A stretch of 64,000 nt of DNA from contig CP036201.1 of NCBI GenBank assembly GCA_004299845.1, positions 186,001 to 250,000 on the forward strand, in the 5' to 3' direction. The notes beneath the pieces were generated by a model that did not search any database, was not told the origin of the DNA, and worked only from the letters and a program-made list of their open reading frames with translations. The DNA comes from Verrucomicrobia bacterium S94 (GTDB lineage: Bacteria; Verrucomicrobiota; Kiritimatiellia; Kiritimatiellales; Pontiellaceae). The position numbers and the translations under genes were made by a program. Below, one piece after another: positions 35,163-44,677 of this stretch; the stretch's first letter is position 1, and each line of letters begins with the position of its first letter.

Positions 35163-35297
35163 CGGTGAAATTTCACCGGGCAAGCAGAAGAAAAAGTTAA
35201 GAAATATTTCCCGACACAATCATCAAATTCCTTAGCAAATCAGGGAATTCGTCTCTCTGTGAGTAGTGAAATTTCACCGTCTCAACGAAATTTCACC
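35163..35297 (+). promoter_or_regulatory. cluster of three GTGAAATTTCAC operators
   Basis: A perfect palindrome CGGTGAAATTTCACCG lies at 35163-35178, a 12-bp version GTGAAATTTCAC at 35266-35277 and a shorter one (GAAATTTC with CACC extension) at 35287-35297, the last two with centres 19 bp apart. They sit in the 240 bp before the sigma-like gene and look like repressor sites. A partial match to the phage promoter element (CGACAC at 35212 followed by a TTCC...AG-type box) lies between the first and second copies. Confidence 0.7.
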
Positions 35298-35403
35298 AAG
35301 GCGGGGTGACAGGTCTGGTGTTCAGCATGAAACCACGACCGCACCCGGAGAAAATTTTCCAGTCCTGTCATTCGGGCGGTTCGACAATGACAGGAGATTC
35401 GGA

Positions 35404-35988
35404 ATGTTATCACCGAATTCGTATGAAGGTATTGATACCTACGCCGCCGACCTTATCAGAAACAAAGCCCGATTGCTGATTGGCAAAGCTGGTCTCACCG
35501 AAAGCGACCGCCCCGACCTGGAGCAGGAACTAATGATTGACCTGCTCGAACGCATGAAACGTTACAACCCGGCCAAAGCCAAAAAGACCACCTTTATGGC
35601 CCGGATTGTTGAACGCCGCATTGCGTCGCTGCTGGAAAAGCGATTTGCACAACGCCGCGATTGCCGCCTTTGTTCTACCTCCCTAAACGAGATCGTTCCC
35701 GGAAATTACGGAGACCGAGACCAGCGGGTTGACCTTTTGAGCAGCGACCTGAATCCGGCATCGAAAACCAGCGAACCACTGGAGCGAAAGTCCGGCGATA
35801 TGCAGATTGATCTGGAGGAGGTCATCGCTTCGCTTCCCGAACAATTGCGTGACCTCTGCGAACGACTGCGGACCAGCAATATGATGGAGATTTCGCGGGA
35901 TACCGGCATTTGTCGCGGCACCCTTTATTACCGCCTGACCCTTCTGCGCGAGGCGTTTCAGGAAGCTGGGCTGAAAGAATACCTCTAA
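35404..35988 (+). CDS. phage sigma-70-like (ECF-type) factor
   Basis: A 194-aa protein from ATG 35404 (AGGAG site upstream). The layout matches a two-domain sigma factor: a region-2-like helical block (TDRPDLEQELMIDLLERMKRYNPAKAKKTTFMARIVERRIASLLEKRF, about residues 30-85) and a region-4-like helix-turn-helix (SLPEQLRDLCERLRTSNMMEISRDTGICRGTLYYRLTLLREAF, about 145-190), joined by a variable linker. Such factors direct RNA polymerase to special promoters. It lies immediately upstream of a copy of the bipartite phage element (35995) and behind the operator cluster, so it is a good candidate master regulator. An HTH-only regulator is the alternative. Confidence 0.75.
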   Translation: MLSPNSYEGIDTYAADLIRNKARLLIGKAGLTESDRPDLEQELMIDLLERMKRYNPAKAKKTTFMARIVERRIASLLEKRFAQRRDCRLCSTSLNEIVPGNYGDRDQRVDLLSSDLNPASKTSEPLERKSGDMQIDLEEVIASLPEQLRDLCERLRTSNMMEISRDTGICRGTLYYRLTLLREAFQEAGLKEYL

Positions 35989-35994
35989 CCACCC

Positions 35995-36024
35995 CGACAC
36001 TTTTCACCTGTTTCCGGTAGGTAA
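35995..36024 (+). promoter_or_regulatory. phage bipartite element, copy 2
   Basis: CGACAC, ten bases (starting TTTTC), then TTTCCGGTAGGTAA. It begins 6 bp after the sigma-like gene's stop and lies 75 bp before the start of the replication operon. Confidence 0.85.
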
Positions 36025-36099
36025 CGACTACCGCCCAGAAAGCGGATTACCGGGGCCTCGGTGAAGAACATTTAACTGCAATCAACTGGAGAATAAACA

Positions 36100-36414
36100 A
36101 TGGAACACTACACCTATCGCTTTGCCTCGGATGTTCCGGCACAGGAAATGGAAGACACTTTTATGCTGGCTCTGTTGGCCGTCGAAAGCCTGTACGGTCA
36201 CTCCCGGGTACGTATGGAATCCCGCTTCACCGTAAACAAAGAAAAACGCACCTGCCTGATCGAAACCATGACGCAGATCGGCAGTGATCTGGCCAAAATT
36301 TTCACCGGCTTCGCCACCAAAGAATATGGCGAACGCGCCGTGATGATTGATCGCCAAAACGGCGATGTCTTCGGTTCCAAAGCCGAACAGAAAATGGCTC
36401 AGGGGGTGGCGTAA
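36100..36414 (+). CDS. small phage protein of unknown function
   Basis: A 104-aa acidic protein with no recognised family. GGAG at suitable distance precedes the ATG. It is the first gene of the replication/recombination operon and overlaps the following nuclease gene by one base (TAATG), so it is translationally coupled. Length and position suggest an accessory factor of recombination, but this cannot be shown. Confidence 0.7.
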   Translation: MEHYTYRFASDVPAQEMEDTFMLALLAVESLYGHSRVRMESRFTVNKEKRTCLIETMTQIGSDLAKIFTGFATKEYGERAVMIDRQNGDVFGSKAEQKMAQGVA

Positions 36415-37448
36415 TGAATAAGCCGATGACCACCACCTATTCGATGTGGCGCATGTTCCGCAACTGCCGAAAGGCCTGTGAATACCGCTACCTTCGCAAT
36501 CTCGTCCCATTAGAAAAAGACCACAATATGGCTTTCGGATCCGTGATTCACGACTGCCTTGAGATTTGGCACGGAGAGCGCGAACTTGAAAAGGTGATTG
36601 AGCATATCGACCGCACGTATGCCGACCGCATAAAGGACGATAAACAATTAGCGGACTGGCATTTGGCTACCGCAATGATGACCTCCTATTCGGAACGGTA
36701 TGCCACAGAGGGATTCGATGTTCAGGCGCTGGAAGAAACCTTTGAAGGCTCTATTATCAATCCGGATACCAACGCTGCCTCCCGCAGTTTTGTGCTGGCG
36801 GGCAAGGTTGACGGGTTGGTGATTCAGGATGGTCAGTATTTCCTGTTGGAGCATAAAACCGCTGCGCAGGTTGATGCCGCTTACTTGGAACGACTCTGGA
36901 CGGACTTTCAGATCATTCTTTATGCGTGGTACCTGGAGCAGACGCTTGGCATCAAAATAACAGGCATCATTTACAACGTGCTGGTTAAAGCAAAATTGCG
37001 CCAGAGCAAAGGTGAAACCGAAGCAGAGTTTGAAACTCGGCGTGCCGAACTGATCGCCAAATCTAAGACCGGAAAAAGCAGTGCAAAGCGCAAGATGCCG
37101 GAAACTGATGAGGCCTTTCAGGCGCGGCTCAGGGCGAAGTATGACGATCCGGGCATGTTCCATCGCGAGGAGCTATACCTTTCCCGCGATCAATTTACCG
37201 AGCTGCGCAGTGAGCTATGGGAGCTGTCCAAAGCGATGCTCGATGCTCGCCGCCGGAACACATTTTATCGAAACACCGCCTTTTGTTTTCAGTATGGCCG
37301 GGCCTGTCCTTACTACCCGCTTTGCCGTAGTGGCGAAAACCCCAACGTTATCGAGAACTGTTTCGAGGAGGTCCGCCCGCATGAGGAACTCCGGACAGAG
37401 CCGAAAAGCGATGCACCGAAGTCGGATCCGCAAAACCCTGTTTTTTAA
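36414..37448 (+). CDS. RecB/Cas4-like PD-(D/E)XK nuclease
   Basis: A 344-aa single-domain exonuclease. Motifs of the PD-(D/E)XK superfamily are seen: FGSVIHDCLEIWHGER (GxxxH), SRSFVLAGKVDGLVIQDGQYFLLEHKTA (the D...ExK core) and QIILYAWYLE. Cys residues at the start (CRKACEYRY) and end (CFQYGRACPYYPLCRSG) have the layout of the Fe-S cluster of Cas4/AddB-like nucleases. It probably generates single strands for phage recombination together with the following RecA-like and SSB-like proteins. Confidence 0.85.
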   Translation: MNKPMTTTYSMWRMFRNCRKACEYRYLRNLVPLEKDHNMAFGSVIHDCLEIWHGERELEKVIEHIDRTYADRIKDDKQLADWHLATAMMTSYSERYATEGFDVQALEETFEGSIINPDTNAASRSFVLAGKVDGLVIQDGQYFLLEHKTAAQVDAAYLERLWTDFQIILYAWYLEQTLGIKITGIIYNVLVKAKLRQSKGETEAEFETRRAELIAKSKTGKSSAKRKMPETDEAFQARLRAKYDDPGMFHREELYLSRDQFTELRSELWELSKAMLDARRRNTFYRNTAFCFQYGRACPYYPLCRSGENPNVIENCFEEVRPHEELRTEPKSDAPKSDPQNPVF

Positions 37449-37479
37449 CCCGCAACATCATTAACCGAAGGAGATAACT

Positions 37480-38223
37480 ATGCTTCCTCAAAGCAAAACC
37501 AAACCGAAAGCAAGCCTGCATAACCTGACCGCCTTGGTCTACGGACCGAGCAAAATCGGAAAGTCAACGTGGTGCTCCCATGCCGAAAATGCCCTGTTCC
37601 TTGCAACCGAGCCGGGACTGAACTCCCTTGAGGTGTTCGAAGCCCCGATCACCTGTTGGGATGACCTACTGCAGGCCTGCGCCGAAATCGCGGAAGGAAA
37701 ACACGATTTCAAAACCATCATCATTGATACGGTCGATAATGCCTATCGCATGTGCGCCGACTATGTGTGTAAAAAATTCCAGATCGAGCACGAGTCCGAC
37801 CTCGGTTTCGGCAAGGGCTATGCGCTGATCAACAATGAGTTCCAGCGGGTCATTAACAAGCTGGCGTTCCTTCCGTATGGCCTGATTCTCATTTCGCATT
37901 CACAGGAGCGCGAGATTGAAACGCGTACCGGTAAACACACGCGTATCATGCCAACGCTTCCGGACAAAGCCCGCAAACTGCTGACCGGATTGGTCGACTT
38001 GATTCTGTTTTGTGATCTTGAAACCAAGGTCGGAGAAAACAGCAAGCCTATCCACCAACGGGTGATGCGAACGAAACCCAGCCCCAACTATGACGCAGGT
38101 GACCGTACCGGAATGCTGCCGGAAGTAATCCCGCTCGACTTCCCATCCTTCATGCAGGCGTTTGCCGCGACGAGCGCTCCCAAGCCCACCGCAAAAGAAA
38201 CCGCTAAACCCAAGGAGAAATAA
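37480..38223 (+). CDS. RecA-like ATPase (Sak4 type)
   Basis: A 247-aa P-loop ATPase with Walker A GPSKIGKSTW near residue 24 and Walker B FKTIIIDTVDN around 84. Small phage proteins of this form belong to the Sak4 group of single-strand annealing recombinases. It is followed by an SSB-like and an ERCC4 nuclease gene, a common recombination cassette. The C-terminus is rich in Lys/Ala/Thr. A GGAG ribosome-binding site precedes the ATG. Confidence 0.8.
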   Translation: MLPQSKTKPKASLHNLTALVYGPSKIGKSTWCSHAENALFLATEPGLNSLEVFEAPITCWDDLLQACAEIAEGKHDFKTIIIDTVDNAYRMCADYVCKKFQIEHESDLGFGKGYALINNEFQRVINKLAFLPYGLILISHSQEREIETRTGKHTRIMPTLPDKARKLLTGLVDLILFCDLETKVGENSKPIHQRVMRTKPSPNYDAGDRTGMLPEVIPLDFPSFMQAFAATSAPKPTAKETAKPKEK

Positions 38224-38225
38224 TC

Positions 38226-38699
38226 ATGAGCTGGAATGAAAATGACGATCTCGACCTCGCGCAGTTTGATGACGACTTTGAAACGGCAGATGTTGAAGAG
38301 AAGGAATTCGACGAGATTCCAGATGGGAAATATCAGGTCAAAGTGGATCGCGTTGAGCTGACCCGCTCAGAGACATCCGGCAATCCGATGCTGAAGTGGG
38401 CGTTGAAGATTCTCGGTCCGGCCCATAAAGGCCGTCTGCTGTGGCGCAATAACGTGATCGCCAGTAAAGACAATGTGAAATGGCTGAAACAGGATCTCTA
38501 CACCTGCGGTCTTCAGATTGAAAAGTTGTCGGAGCTTTCGGGCAAACTGGAGTCCCTGCTGGATGTTGGCCTCGAAGTGACCAAGCGCACGAAAAACGAA
38601 TTCGAGAATATCTATTTCAACCGACGCATTGTGTTGGATGAAAGCGATACAACCGGTTCGGCGGACGGTCAGGACGTAAACGACATGATCCCGTTTTAG
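38226..38699 (+). CDS. DUF669-like single-stranded-DNA-binding protein
   Basis: A 157-aa protein with an acidic N-terminus, a central predicted OB-like segment (DGKYQVKVDRVELTRSETSGNPMLKWALKILGPAHKGRLLWRNN) and an acidic tail ending NDMIPF. This last hexapeptide mimics the DDIPF tip by which bacterial SSB recruits partner proteins. The phage DUF669 family is associated with Sak4-type recombinases. It starts 2 bp after the ATPase stop. Confidence 0.8.
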   Translation: MSWNENDDLDLAQFDDDFETADVEEKEFDEIPDGKYQVKVDRVELTRSETSGNPMLKWALKILGPAHKGRLLWRNNVIASKDNVKWLKQDLYTCGLQIEKLSELSGKLESLLDVGLEVTKRTKNEFENIYFNRRIVLDESDTTGSADGQDVNDMIPF

Positions 38700-38702
38700 G
38701 CC

Positions 38703-39164
38703 ATGATGACCGTTGTAATCGATACAAGGGAGCAAGAGGGATATTCTTTCTCTGCTCCCTCTATTCGCCGGAAACTGGAGGCGGGCGATTATTCCCTTGA
38801 AGGCTTTGAAGACTGGGTGGCTGTGGAGCGCAAATCGATGGCTGATTTTGTTTCCACCGTCGTTCGAGGGCGCAAACGCTTTCACAAGGAACTGCAGAAG
38901 CTTCGTGATTATGACGCAGCCTGTGTGGTTGTCGAAGGGAACTTTCGCGATCTGCTCGAAGGGCGTTATTTGAGCGACGTGCATCCCAACGCCCTCGCGG
39001 GAACCATTGCCTCCATCATTATCGACTTCGGTGTGCCGGTCTACTTTTGCTCGGACCGGCAGGCCTCCTGCCTTTTCACCGAAACCTTTTTATCCCGATT
39101 TTACCGGAGGTTTGCTCCATGCCACGAAAAAGAAAAACCCCCGTCAGACTCCGGGGACGTATAG
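38703..39164 (+). CDS. ERCC4-domain nuclease
   Basis: A 153-aa compact nuclease with the family signature DTREQ near residue 7, GDYSLEGFEDWVAVERKS (the ERKxxxD core) near 30 and RKRFHKELQKL near 60. Such small ERCC4 nucleases cut branched or flap DNA during phage recombination or replication. The 3' end overlaps the start of the helicase gene by 46 bp. Confidence 0.85.
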   Translation: MMTVVIDTREQEGYSFSAPSIRRKLEAGDYSLEGFEDWVAVERKSMADFVSTVVRGRKRFHKELQKLRDYDAACVVVEGNFRDLLEGRYLSDVHPNALAGTIASIIIDFGVPVYFCSDRQASCLFTETFLSRFYRRFAPCHEKEKPPSDSGDV

Positions 39165-41320
39165 AAAAAGTATATTTTGCCGGGCCGAAATTTTCAGCCG
39201 GTCGAATGCTGACGGACAGCGGCGATGCCGTGCAGTTCGCTGGAAACCTGTTTGCGCAAGAAGAGCAGCCTGTTGTTTTTGTTGGAGAATGGGCAACGCA
39301 TCCGAAGTTTGGTCGCCAGTTTAAGGTGGAAATGATGGAGCACGACTTGGACTTGGATCAGGACGGGCTTATTCATTATTTGGCCAACCATCCGGAGATT
39401 AAAGGCATCGGCCCGGCCAAGGCCCGACGTATCGTTGAGGCCTTCGGTGATGATTTTGAAGCCACGTTGATGGCTGAACCGGAACGCATCGCTACGGAAG
39501 CAAGAGTCTCCATTGAGGCCGTCGAGCGTCTGCAGGAAGAATGGGCGAAGAACCGGAGCGTCAACGCCGTATTGGCATGGCTGTCCGCCTTCGGTCTGAC
39601 ACACCATCAGGTCACGACGCTGGTGGATAAGCTGGGAGGCAATGCGCTCGATGTGCTGAAGGCCGATCCATATATTCTAATTCGGGAACTGCGCGGCTTC
39701 GGCTTTAAGAAGGTAGACAAGATTGCCCGCCAGCTCGGCACACCAAAAGACCATCCGCCCCGCGTTCGAGCCGGAATCATCTATTGTGTAAAAGACGCGC
39801 TTGATCAAGGGAACTGCTGGGTGGAATACGAGGAGCTGCTTGATCAGTCCAATCTCCTGTTGGTGATGGATTGCTTTGATAGCCGGGATCGAATTGAAAC
39901 CGCATTGGATCAGTTGATTCATGAAAACCTGCTGGTCTGCGATTCAATCGGTGGTCGGTTTGTGGTTGCCTTGCCCGAAATCCTCAAGATGGAACGGGAA
40001 CTGGCAGACTTCTTTAAGCGGGCTACTAAACCCAATCCGCACTTCGGGGTGGAGAAGGATCTGAAAACCATCATCCTTCGCCAATGCGAAACGCTGAATG
40101 AAAAGCAGTTTGAAGCCGTAGAGCTGGCCTTGCGCAATTCGGTCAGCCTGATTTCCGGGGGCGCTGGATCGGGTAAGAGTTTCACGGTGGCCGCAATCAA
40201 TGCGATCTGCGAAGAGTGTGATTTGGAAGTGGTATTGACTGCGCCGACCGGTAAAGCAGCCAAACGTCTGGAAGAAGTCAGTGGCCGTCAGGGAACCACC
40301 ATCCATCGCCTGCTGGGCTATGACGGTAAAGAGTTCGCCCGGAACCGGGACAATCCGATTGATGCCGATTGGCTGATTATCGATGAATTTTCCATGGTCG
40401 ATGTATCGCTTGCATGGCATTTGATTCAGGCGGTTGATGCATCGCGCACCGCTATTATTATCGTCGGGGATCACAATCAGCTCCCTCCGGTTGGGCCGGG
40501 CAATGTTCTACGAGACCTGATTCAGACCCGGGCGATCCCGACGGTGATTCTCGATAAGGTGGTTCGTCAGGCCGGAGTGCTGAAAGAAAACAGCATCGCG
40601 ATATTGAACGGAGAGGTCCGCAAAACCAGCGAGGCAAAATCGCAAGAATGCCGGGACTGGTATCTGGCTGACAAATTCACCGATCCATCCGAAGCCCGTC
40701 GTTTCCTGCTCAGCCTATTTTCGACGCGATTGGATGAACTGGGATTTGACCTCGTAAAAGAAGTCCAGGTTTTAACCCCCACGCATAAAGGCCCGCTTGG
40801 TACGCAGGTTTTGAATGAAGAGCTACAGCGTCTCATTCAGAAGAAATTCTGGAATGTAATTGTCCCGCCGATACCGCCCAAACGCAAACCGCCTCTATTC
40901 AAACACGACAAGGTAATCCAGACTCGGAACAACTATGATCTTAATGTGATGAACGGCTCCATTGGGTATGTGCTGGACGTTTTGCCCAACGGCACGTTGC
41001 TGGTTGATTTTGACGGTGTGGCCGTGGAGATTGAAAAAGGTTCGCCCAACCTGAAGGATATTCAGCTTGCCTATGCACTGAGTTTTCACAAAGTCCAGGG
41101 ATCGGAATTTCCATGCGCCGTATTGCTTGTTCATAAGATGCATTCCTTTATGCACCACCGGAACCTGTTTTATACCGGCGTCACCCGTGCAAAGAAGACG
41201 GCCATCATTATTGGCGATCATTGGGGCGTCAGAAACTGTGCGAAGAAATCACAGGTCGATGAGCGCAAAACCTTCCTCTCCATTCTGCTGAATCCAGCCG
41301 CATTGGAGGTGGCTCAATGA
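39119..41320 (+). CDS. RecD-like helicase
   Basis: The start at 39119 has GGAGG 8 bp upstream, so the upstream 24 codons of the open frame are ignored; product 733 aa. It has the RecD2 arrangement: an N-terminal OB-like domain, tandem helix-hairpin-helix units (GIGPAKARRIVEAFG), a helicase core with Walker A GGAGSGKS, motif II WLIIDEFSMVD, motif III GDHNQLPP and the C-terminal motif VI region FYTGVTRAKK. A 5'-3' superfamily 1B helicase, in the phage replication or recombination block. The stop overlaps the primase start (ATGA). Confidence 0.92.
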   Translation: MPRKRKTPVRLRGRIEKVYFAGPKFSAGRMLTDSGDAVQFAGNLFAQEEQPVVFVGEWATHPKFGRQFKVEMMEHDLDLDQDGLIHYLANHPEIKGIGPAKARRIVEAFGDDFEATLMAEPERIATEARVSIEAVERLQEEWAKNRSVNAVLAWLSAFGLTHHQVTTLVDKLGGNALDVLKADPYILIRELRGFGFKKVDKIARQLGTPKDHPPRVRAGIIYCVKDALDQGNCWVEYEELLDQSNLLLVMDCFDSRDRIETALDQLIHENLLVCDSIGGRFVVALPEILKMERELADFFKRATKPNPHFGVEKDLKTIILRQCETLNEKQFEAVELALRNSVSLISGGAGSGKSFTVAAINAICEECDLEVVLTAPTGKAAKRLEEVSGRQGTTIHRLLGYDGKEFARNRDNPIDADWLIIDEFSMVDVSLAWHLIQAVDASRTAIIIVGDHNQLPPVGPGNVLRDLIQTRAIPTVILDKVVRQAGVLKENSIAILNGEVRKTSEAKSQECRDWYLADKFTDPSEARRFLLSLFSTRLDELGFDLVKEVQVLTPTHKGPLGTQVLNEELQRLIQKKFWNVIVPPIPPKRKPPLFKHDKVIQTRNNYDLNVMNGSIGYVLDVLPNGTLLVDFDGVAVEIEKGSPNLKDIQLAYALSFHKVQGSEFPCAVLLVHKMHSFMHHRNLFYTGVTRAKKTAIIIGDHWGVRNCAKKSQVDERKTFLSILLNPAALEVAQ

Positions 41321-44300
41321 GTTCAGGTACGGCTGATAATATTCGTGAATATTATCGTCAGATCACCGAAGTCGATATTGGCGATATTGCCCGGGAGTTG
41401 CTGTCCGGACGGATCACGCAGGAAACGAAACAAAGTATCCTGTGTGATTGTCCGCATCATCAAAGCCAGTCACGGCGTTCGCTGCATATCATGCTCGATA
41501 AACAGGGCTGGTATTGTTTCGGGTGCGGTGTGGGCGGCGACGTGCTGCAGCTGGCGGAGTTTGTTTTATACGGCACTGTCACTGCTGGTCAATCCGGCCC
41601 CATGCCTGAGAGCCATAAGAATGCCCGCGATTTCCTTGCTGGAAAGGCCGGGCTTCCGCCGCTTTCGGGCTATGGGTTGTCGCCGGAACGATTAGAGCAG
41701 TTAGAAAAAGAACGCACCCACGAGCTGCGTGTGAAGGATGCGCTCTCGACGTTAGCCGCGTTTTATCACCAGCAACTGAAATCCAATCCGGACGCAATGG
41801 AGTGGCTGAAATCCAAGTATGCGATCAGCGATGAAACCATTGATGCCCTGCAGATCGGCTTTGCCGACAACACCGGCGTAATGGCGCACCTGTTGTCCGG
41901 TGACCAGAAATTTACCAAACGCGAACTCGCCGCCACCGGAGCCTTCCGCACCACATCGCAGGACGGGCTGGTTCCCTTTTTTGAAAAGCGGATGATTTTC
42001 CCGTACTGGAGCCGTGGACGAGTCGTGTTCATGATTGGGCGCAAAACACCAAAGACGCCCAACAATAAATGGGAACAGGGAAAATATAAGAAGCTCCCAG
42101 TTTACGATGAGCATCAGCGCCCGACCATCGCACCGTTTATCAATAACGCCGTCCTCTTTAATGAAGATGCTCTCCTGAGCAAACCTGAGCGGATCATTAT
42201 CACCGAGGGCGTGACGGATTGCATTGCCCTCATGCAGCAAGGATTCCCGGTTATTTCACCGGTAACTGTTCGGATTCGCGGAGAAGACTGGAAGCGGTTG
42301 ATTCCAAAAATGCGCGACATAAAAACGGTCTATATCTGTCAGGACAACGAGATCTCCGAAGCCGGATTGAACGGTGCACTGATTACCGCACGCACGCTGG
42401 TCAAGCACCAGATCGAAACAAAGGTGGTAACGATCCCGCTGAACGAATCGCAGACGCTGGCTCGGTCTGCATTGCGGGAACGCTACAATTTAACGACTGC
42501 AGTCGGCCCCAAAGAGCTGATCAAATTGCTGGCCGGTCGGTCGGATGAGGAGGTGCGTGAAGCCAAGGCTTTGTTGGCGCAGGCAAAGATCGATGCGAAC
42601 GACTACTTTGCATCAGGAAAAGAATCCTCCGATTTTGAGGGACTGCTCGCGTCGGCCTGTACGCCGGTTGAGTTGGGCATTCAAAACCTGCCGGACGACA
42701 TGTCGGAATCAGAGCGGGATCGCCTGCTGGAGCCGATTCTGGCCGAAGTCGCCGCCCACTCGCCGCTAAAGCAGGATCGTTTGTTGAAACAGATCCATAC
42801 GCGGATCAATAAAACCGTTCCTCTTGCCGCCCTGAAAGAAGAGATCCGGCAGGTGTCTCGCAATCGAAAGAAGTCAGAGACGGAAGCTGAAAAACGGGCA
42901 AAACGTCTGAGCGGCATTACTCCAGGTTCCTGCAAGGCTCGGATTCAGGAAGCTCTTTTTGATTCCGAGCTGGCAACTGGATCCGCTGATTATACCCAAG
43001 CCGCCGAAGCTGCCTTTGAATGGTTCGCCGAACATAGCGGTCAGTTTTTCTATACCTTGGCAAAAGAGCCGTTCATGTATTACGACAACTCTATCTATTG
43101 GATGGATTCATCGGACCGTGGGCGCAAACGACACTTTGCTTCGATGATTTATAAAATGACTGGTCTTGTTCCAACCAACAATGGCGGACGCATCTTCTTT
43201 GACGTGCTGCCGACTCTTGCGCTGATCAAAGGCGAACGGCGCGACCATTTTTCATGGCTCCATTCCGACATTTCCAAGCATGCCGTTTTTTTTAATCTCA
43301 ATAATGAGGCGCAGGAAATCGTAAAGATCACACCCGATGGTATTGAGGTCATGAAAAATGGCGGAAACGCCGACGGTGTGATTCTCGACGGATCGCAAAA
43401 GATGAAGCCGATCAAATTCATGTCCGACGCAGATGTAGAGGAAGCCGACCGCCTGCTGATTGATCTTATTTTCCATAATCTGACCTGCTCACCGGACGAC
43501 CGTTATCTCATCATGTCGTGGATGAGCTGTTTTCTGCTGATTGATTTTTCCGGCACCAAACCAATGACCCGCTTCGAGGGTTCCGCCGGATCCGGAAAGA
43601 CCACGGCCAGCAAACTGATCTCGACACTCCTCTACGGAGACCCGCAGCACAAGAAAGCGACCGATGCCGCCAACTATACCGATGGCACGAAGAACCCGCT
43701 GATCGCACTCGACAACATCGAGGTCAAACAGATGACCGAGGAGCTGACGACATTCATGCTCACCAGTATCACCGGCATAGCAAAGGAAAAGCGAAAAGGA
43801 GGAACCGATAGCGAAACGGTATCGGAGCGCACCAAGTGCCTGCTCAATACGACCGGCATTGAACCGCTTTGCGGGGAGCTATCTGAAATCCAGTCGCGCA
43901 GCTTTGTCATCAACTTTGAACGGAAGAACCAAACGAACGCCTGTTTTATTGAGTCGGAGATCATTGCGGCCATTCAAAAGAATCGCGACCTGATCCTTTC
44001 GGCCCTTATGAAACGAACCAGCGAGGTATTGGCGATGATCCGGGATGGTAAGCGTTCAAAAACTATGGAGCTATTGCTCGGAGCGTTAGGCGATCACGAT
44101 AAACGCCGCTGCAATGAATATCTCAGTCTGATGTATCTGATGATGCTTTCCAATGATTCTGCCGAAGAGCGGGAGCAGGCATTGTCTGAGGTCCGGCCAG
44201 AGTTTGTTCAACAAATAAAAAGCCTGAACGAGGCGACACAAGCTACGGCTCGGGATTCAAATCATATTGCGACGGCCTTGCACGCACTATTCAAGGCATA

Positions 44301-44616
44301 CAAAAATGCGGTCGAGCTGGATGAAAAAGCCACCTTTTCAGGAGAACGGAGCAATCATCTCAGCTCGTTTATAGAGCGGTACCAGATCAAATTATCCCAC
44401 CGGGATCATCTGAATGGACTCTCATCCAGTCAGCTGTTGATTGCGCTCCGGCGTATCAGTAAGGACTTCAGCCTGGAGTTTGATTTCAAGACCCCGGCAC
44501 AGTTGGGTAAACGAATCGCCAACGACATGGAAATTATCGAATCCGCTGGGCTAAGAATCGAGCGAACCCAAAACAAAAAGATGAAAAGCTGGCAGTATTC
44601 CATTGAGCTTATATGA
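41317..44616 (+). CDS. bifunctional DNA primase-helicase
   Basis: A 1099-aa protein. A CHC2 zinc finger lies at the N-terminus (C45, H48, C67, C70), then a Toprim catalytic segment (IITEGVTDCIAL ... YICQDNEISEAG, about residues 292-350) and, after a long linker, a helicase/ATPase domain with Walker A GSAGSGKTTASKL near 755. This resembles phage DNA primases fused to a replicative helicase in one chain. The gene closes the replication operon; a terminator and an iteron-like region follow. Confidence 0.85.
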   Translation: MSSGTADNIREYYRQITEVDIGDIARELLSGRITQETKQSILCDCPHHQSQSRRSLHIMLDKQGWYCFGCGVGGDVLQLAEFVLYGTVTAGQSGPMPESHKNARDFLAGKAGLPPLSGYGLSPERLEQLEKERTHELRVKDALSTLAAFYHQQLKSNPDAMEWLKSKYAISDETIDALQIGFADNTGVMAHLLSGDQKFTKRELAATGAFRTTSQDGLVPFFEKRMIFPYWSRGRVVFMIGRKTPKTPNNKWEQGKYKKLPVYDEHQRPTIAPFINNAVLFNEDALLSKPERIIITEGVTDCIALMQQGFPVISPVTVRIRGEDWKRLIPKMRDIKTVYICQDNEISEAGLNGALITARTLVKHQIETKVVTIPLNESQTLARSALRERYNLTTAVGPKELIKLLAGRSDEEVREAKALLAQAKIDANDYFASGKESSDFEGLLASACTPVELGIQNLPDDMSESERDRLLEPILAEVAAHSPLKQDRLLKQIHTRINKTVPLAALKEEIRQVSRNRKKSETEAEKRAKRLSGITPGSCKARIQEALFDSELATGSADYTQAAEAAFEWFAEHSGQFFYTLAKEPFMYYDNSIYWMDSSDRGRKRHFASMIYKMTGLVPTNNGGRIFFDVLPTLALIKGERRDHFSWLHSDISKHAVFFNLNNEAQEIVKITPDGIEVMKNGGNADGVILDGSQKMKPIKFMSDADVEEADRLLIDLIFHNLTCSPDDRYLIMSWMSCFLLIDFSGTKPMTRFEGSAGSGKTTASKLISTLLYGDPQHKKATDAANYTDGTKNPLIALDNIEVKQMTEELTTFMLTSITGIAKEKRKGGTDSETVSERTKCLLNTTGIEPLCGELSEIQSRSFVINFERKNQTNACFIESEIIAAIQKNRDLILSALMKRTSEVLAMIRDGKRSKTMELLLGALGDHDKRRCNEYLSLMYLMMLSNDSAEEREQALSEVRPEFVQQIKSLNEATQATARDSNHIATALHALFKAYKNAVELDEKATFSGERSNHLSSFIERYQIKLSHRDHLNGLSSSQLLIALRRISKDFSLEFDFKTPAQLGKRIANDMEIIESAGLRIERTQNKKMKSWQYSIELI

Positions 44617-44647
44617 CACGCTGAATAGACGATACATAATATTGTTA

Positions 44648-44677
44648 ACGGGCATCCTTCGGGGTGCTTTTTTTGTT
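44648..44677 (+). terminator. terminator after the primase-helicase gene
   Basis: GGCATCC, TTC loop and GGGGTGC followed by T7, 32-61 bp after the stop codon. Confidence 0.8.

Noticed and set aside
36414-37448. Cas4 of a CRISPR system
   Set aside because: The Cas4-like nuclease lies in a phage recombination cassette and no CRISPR components are near.
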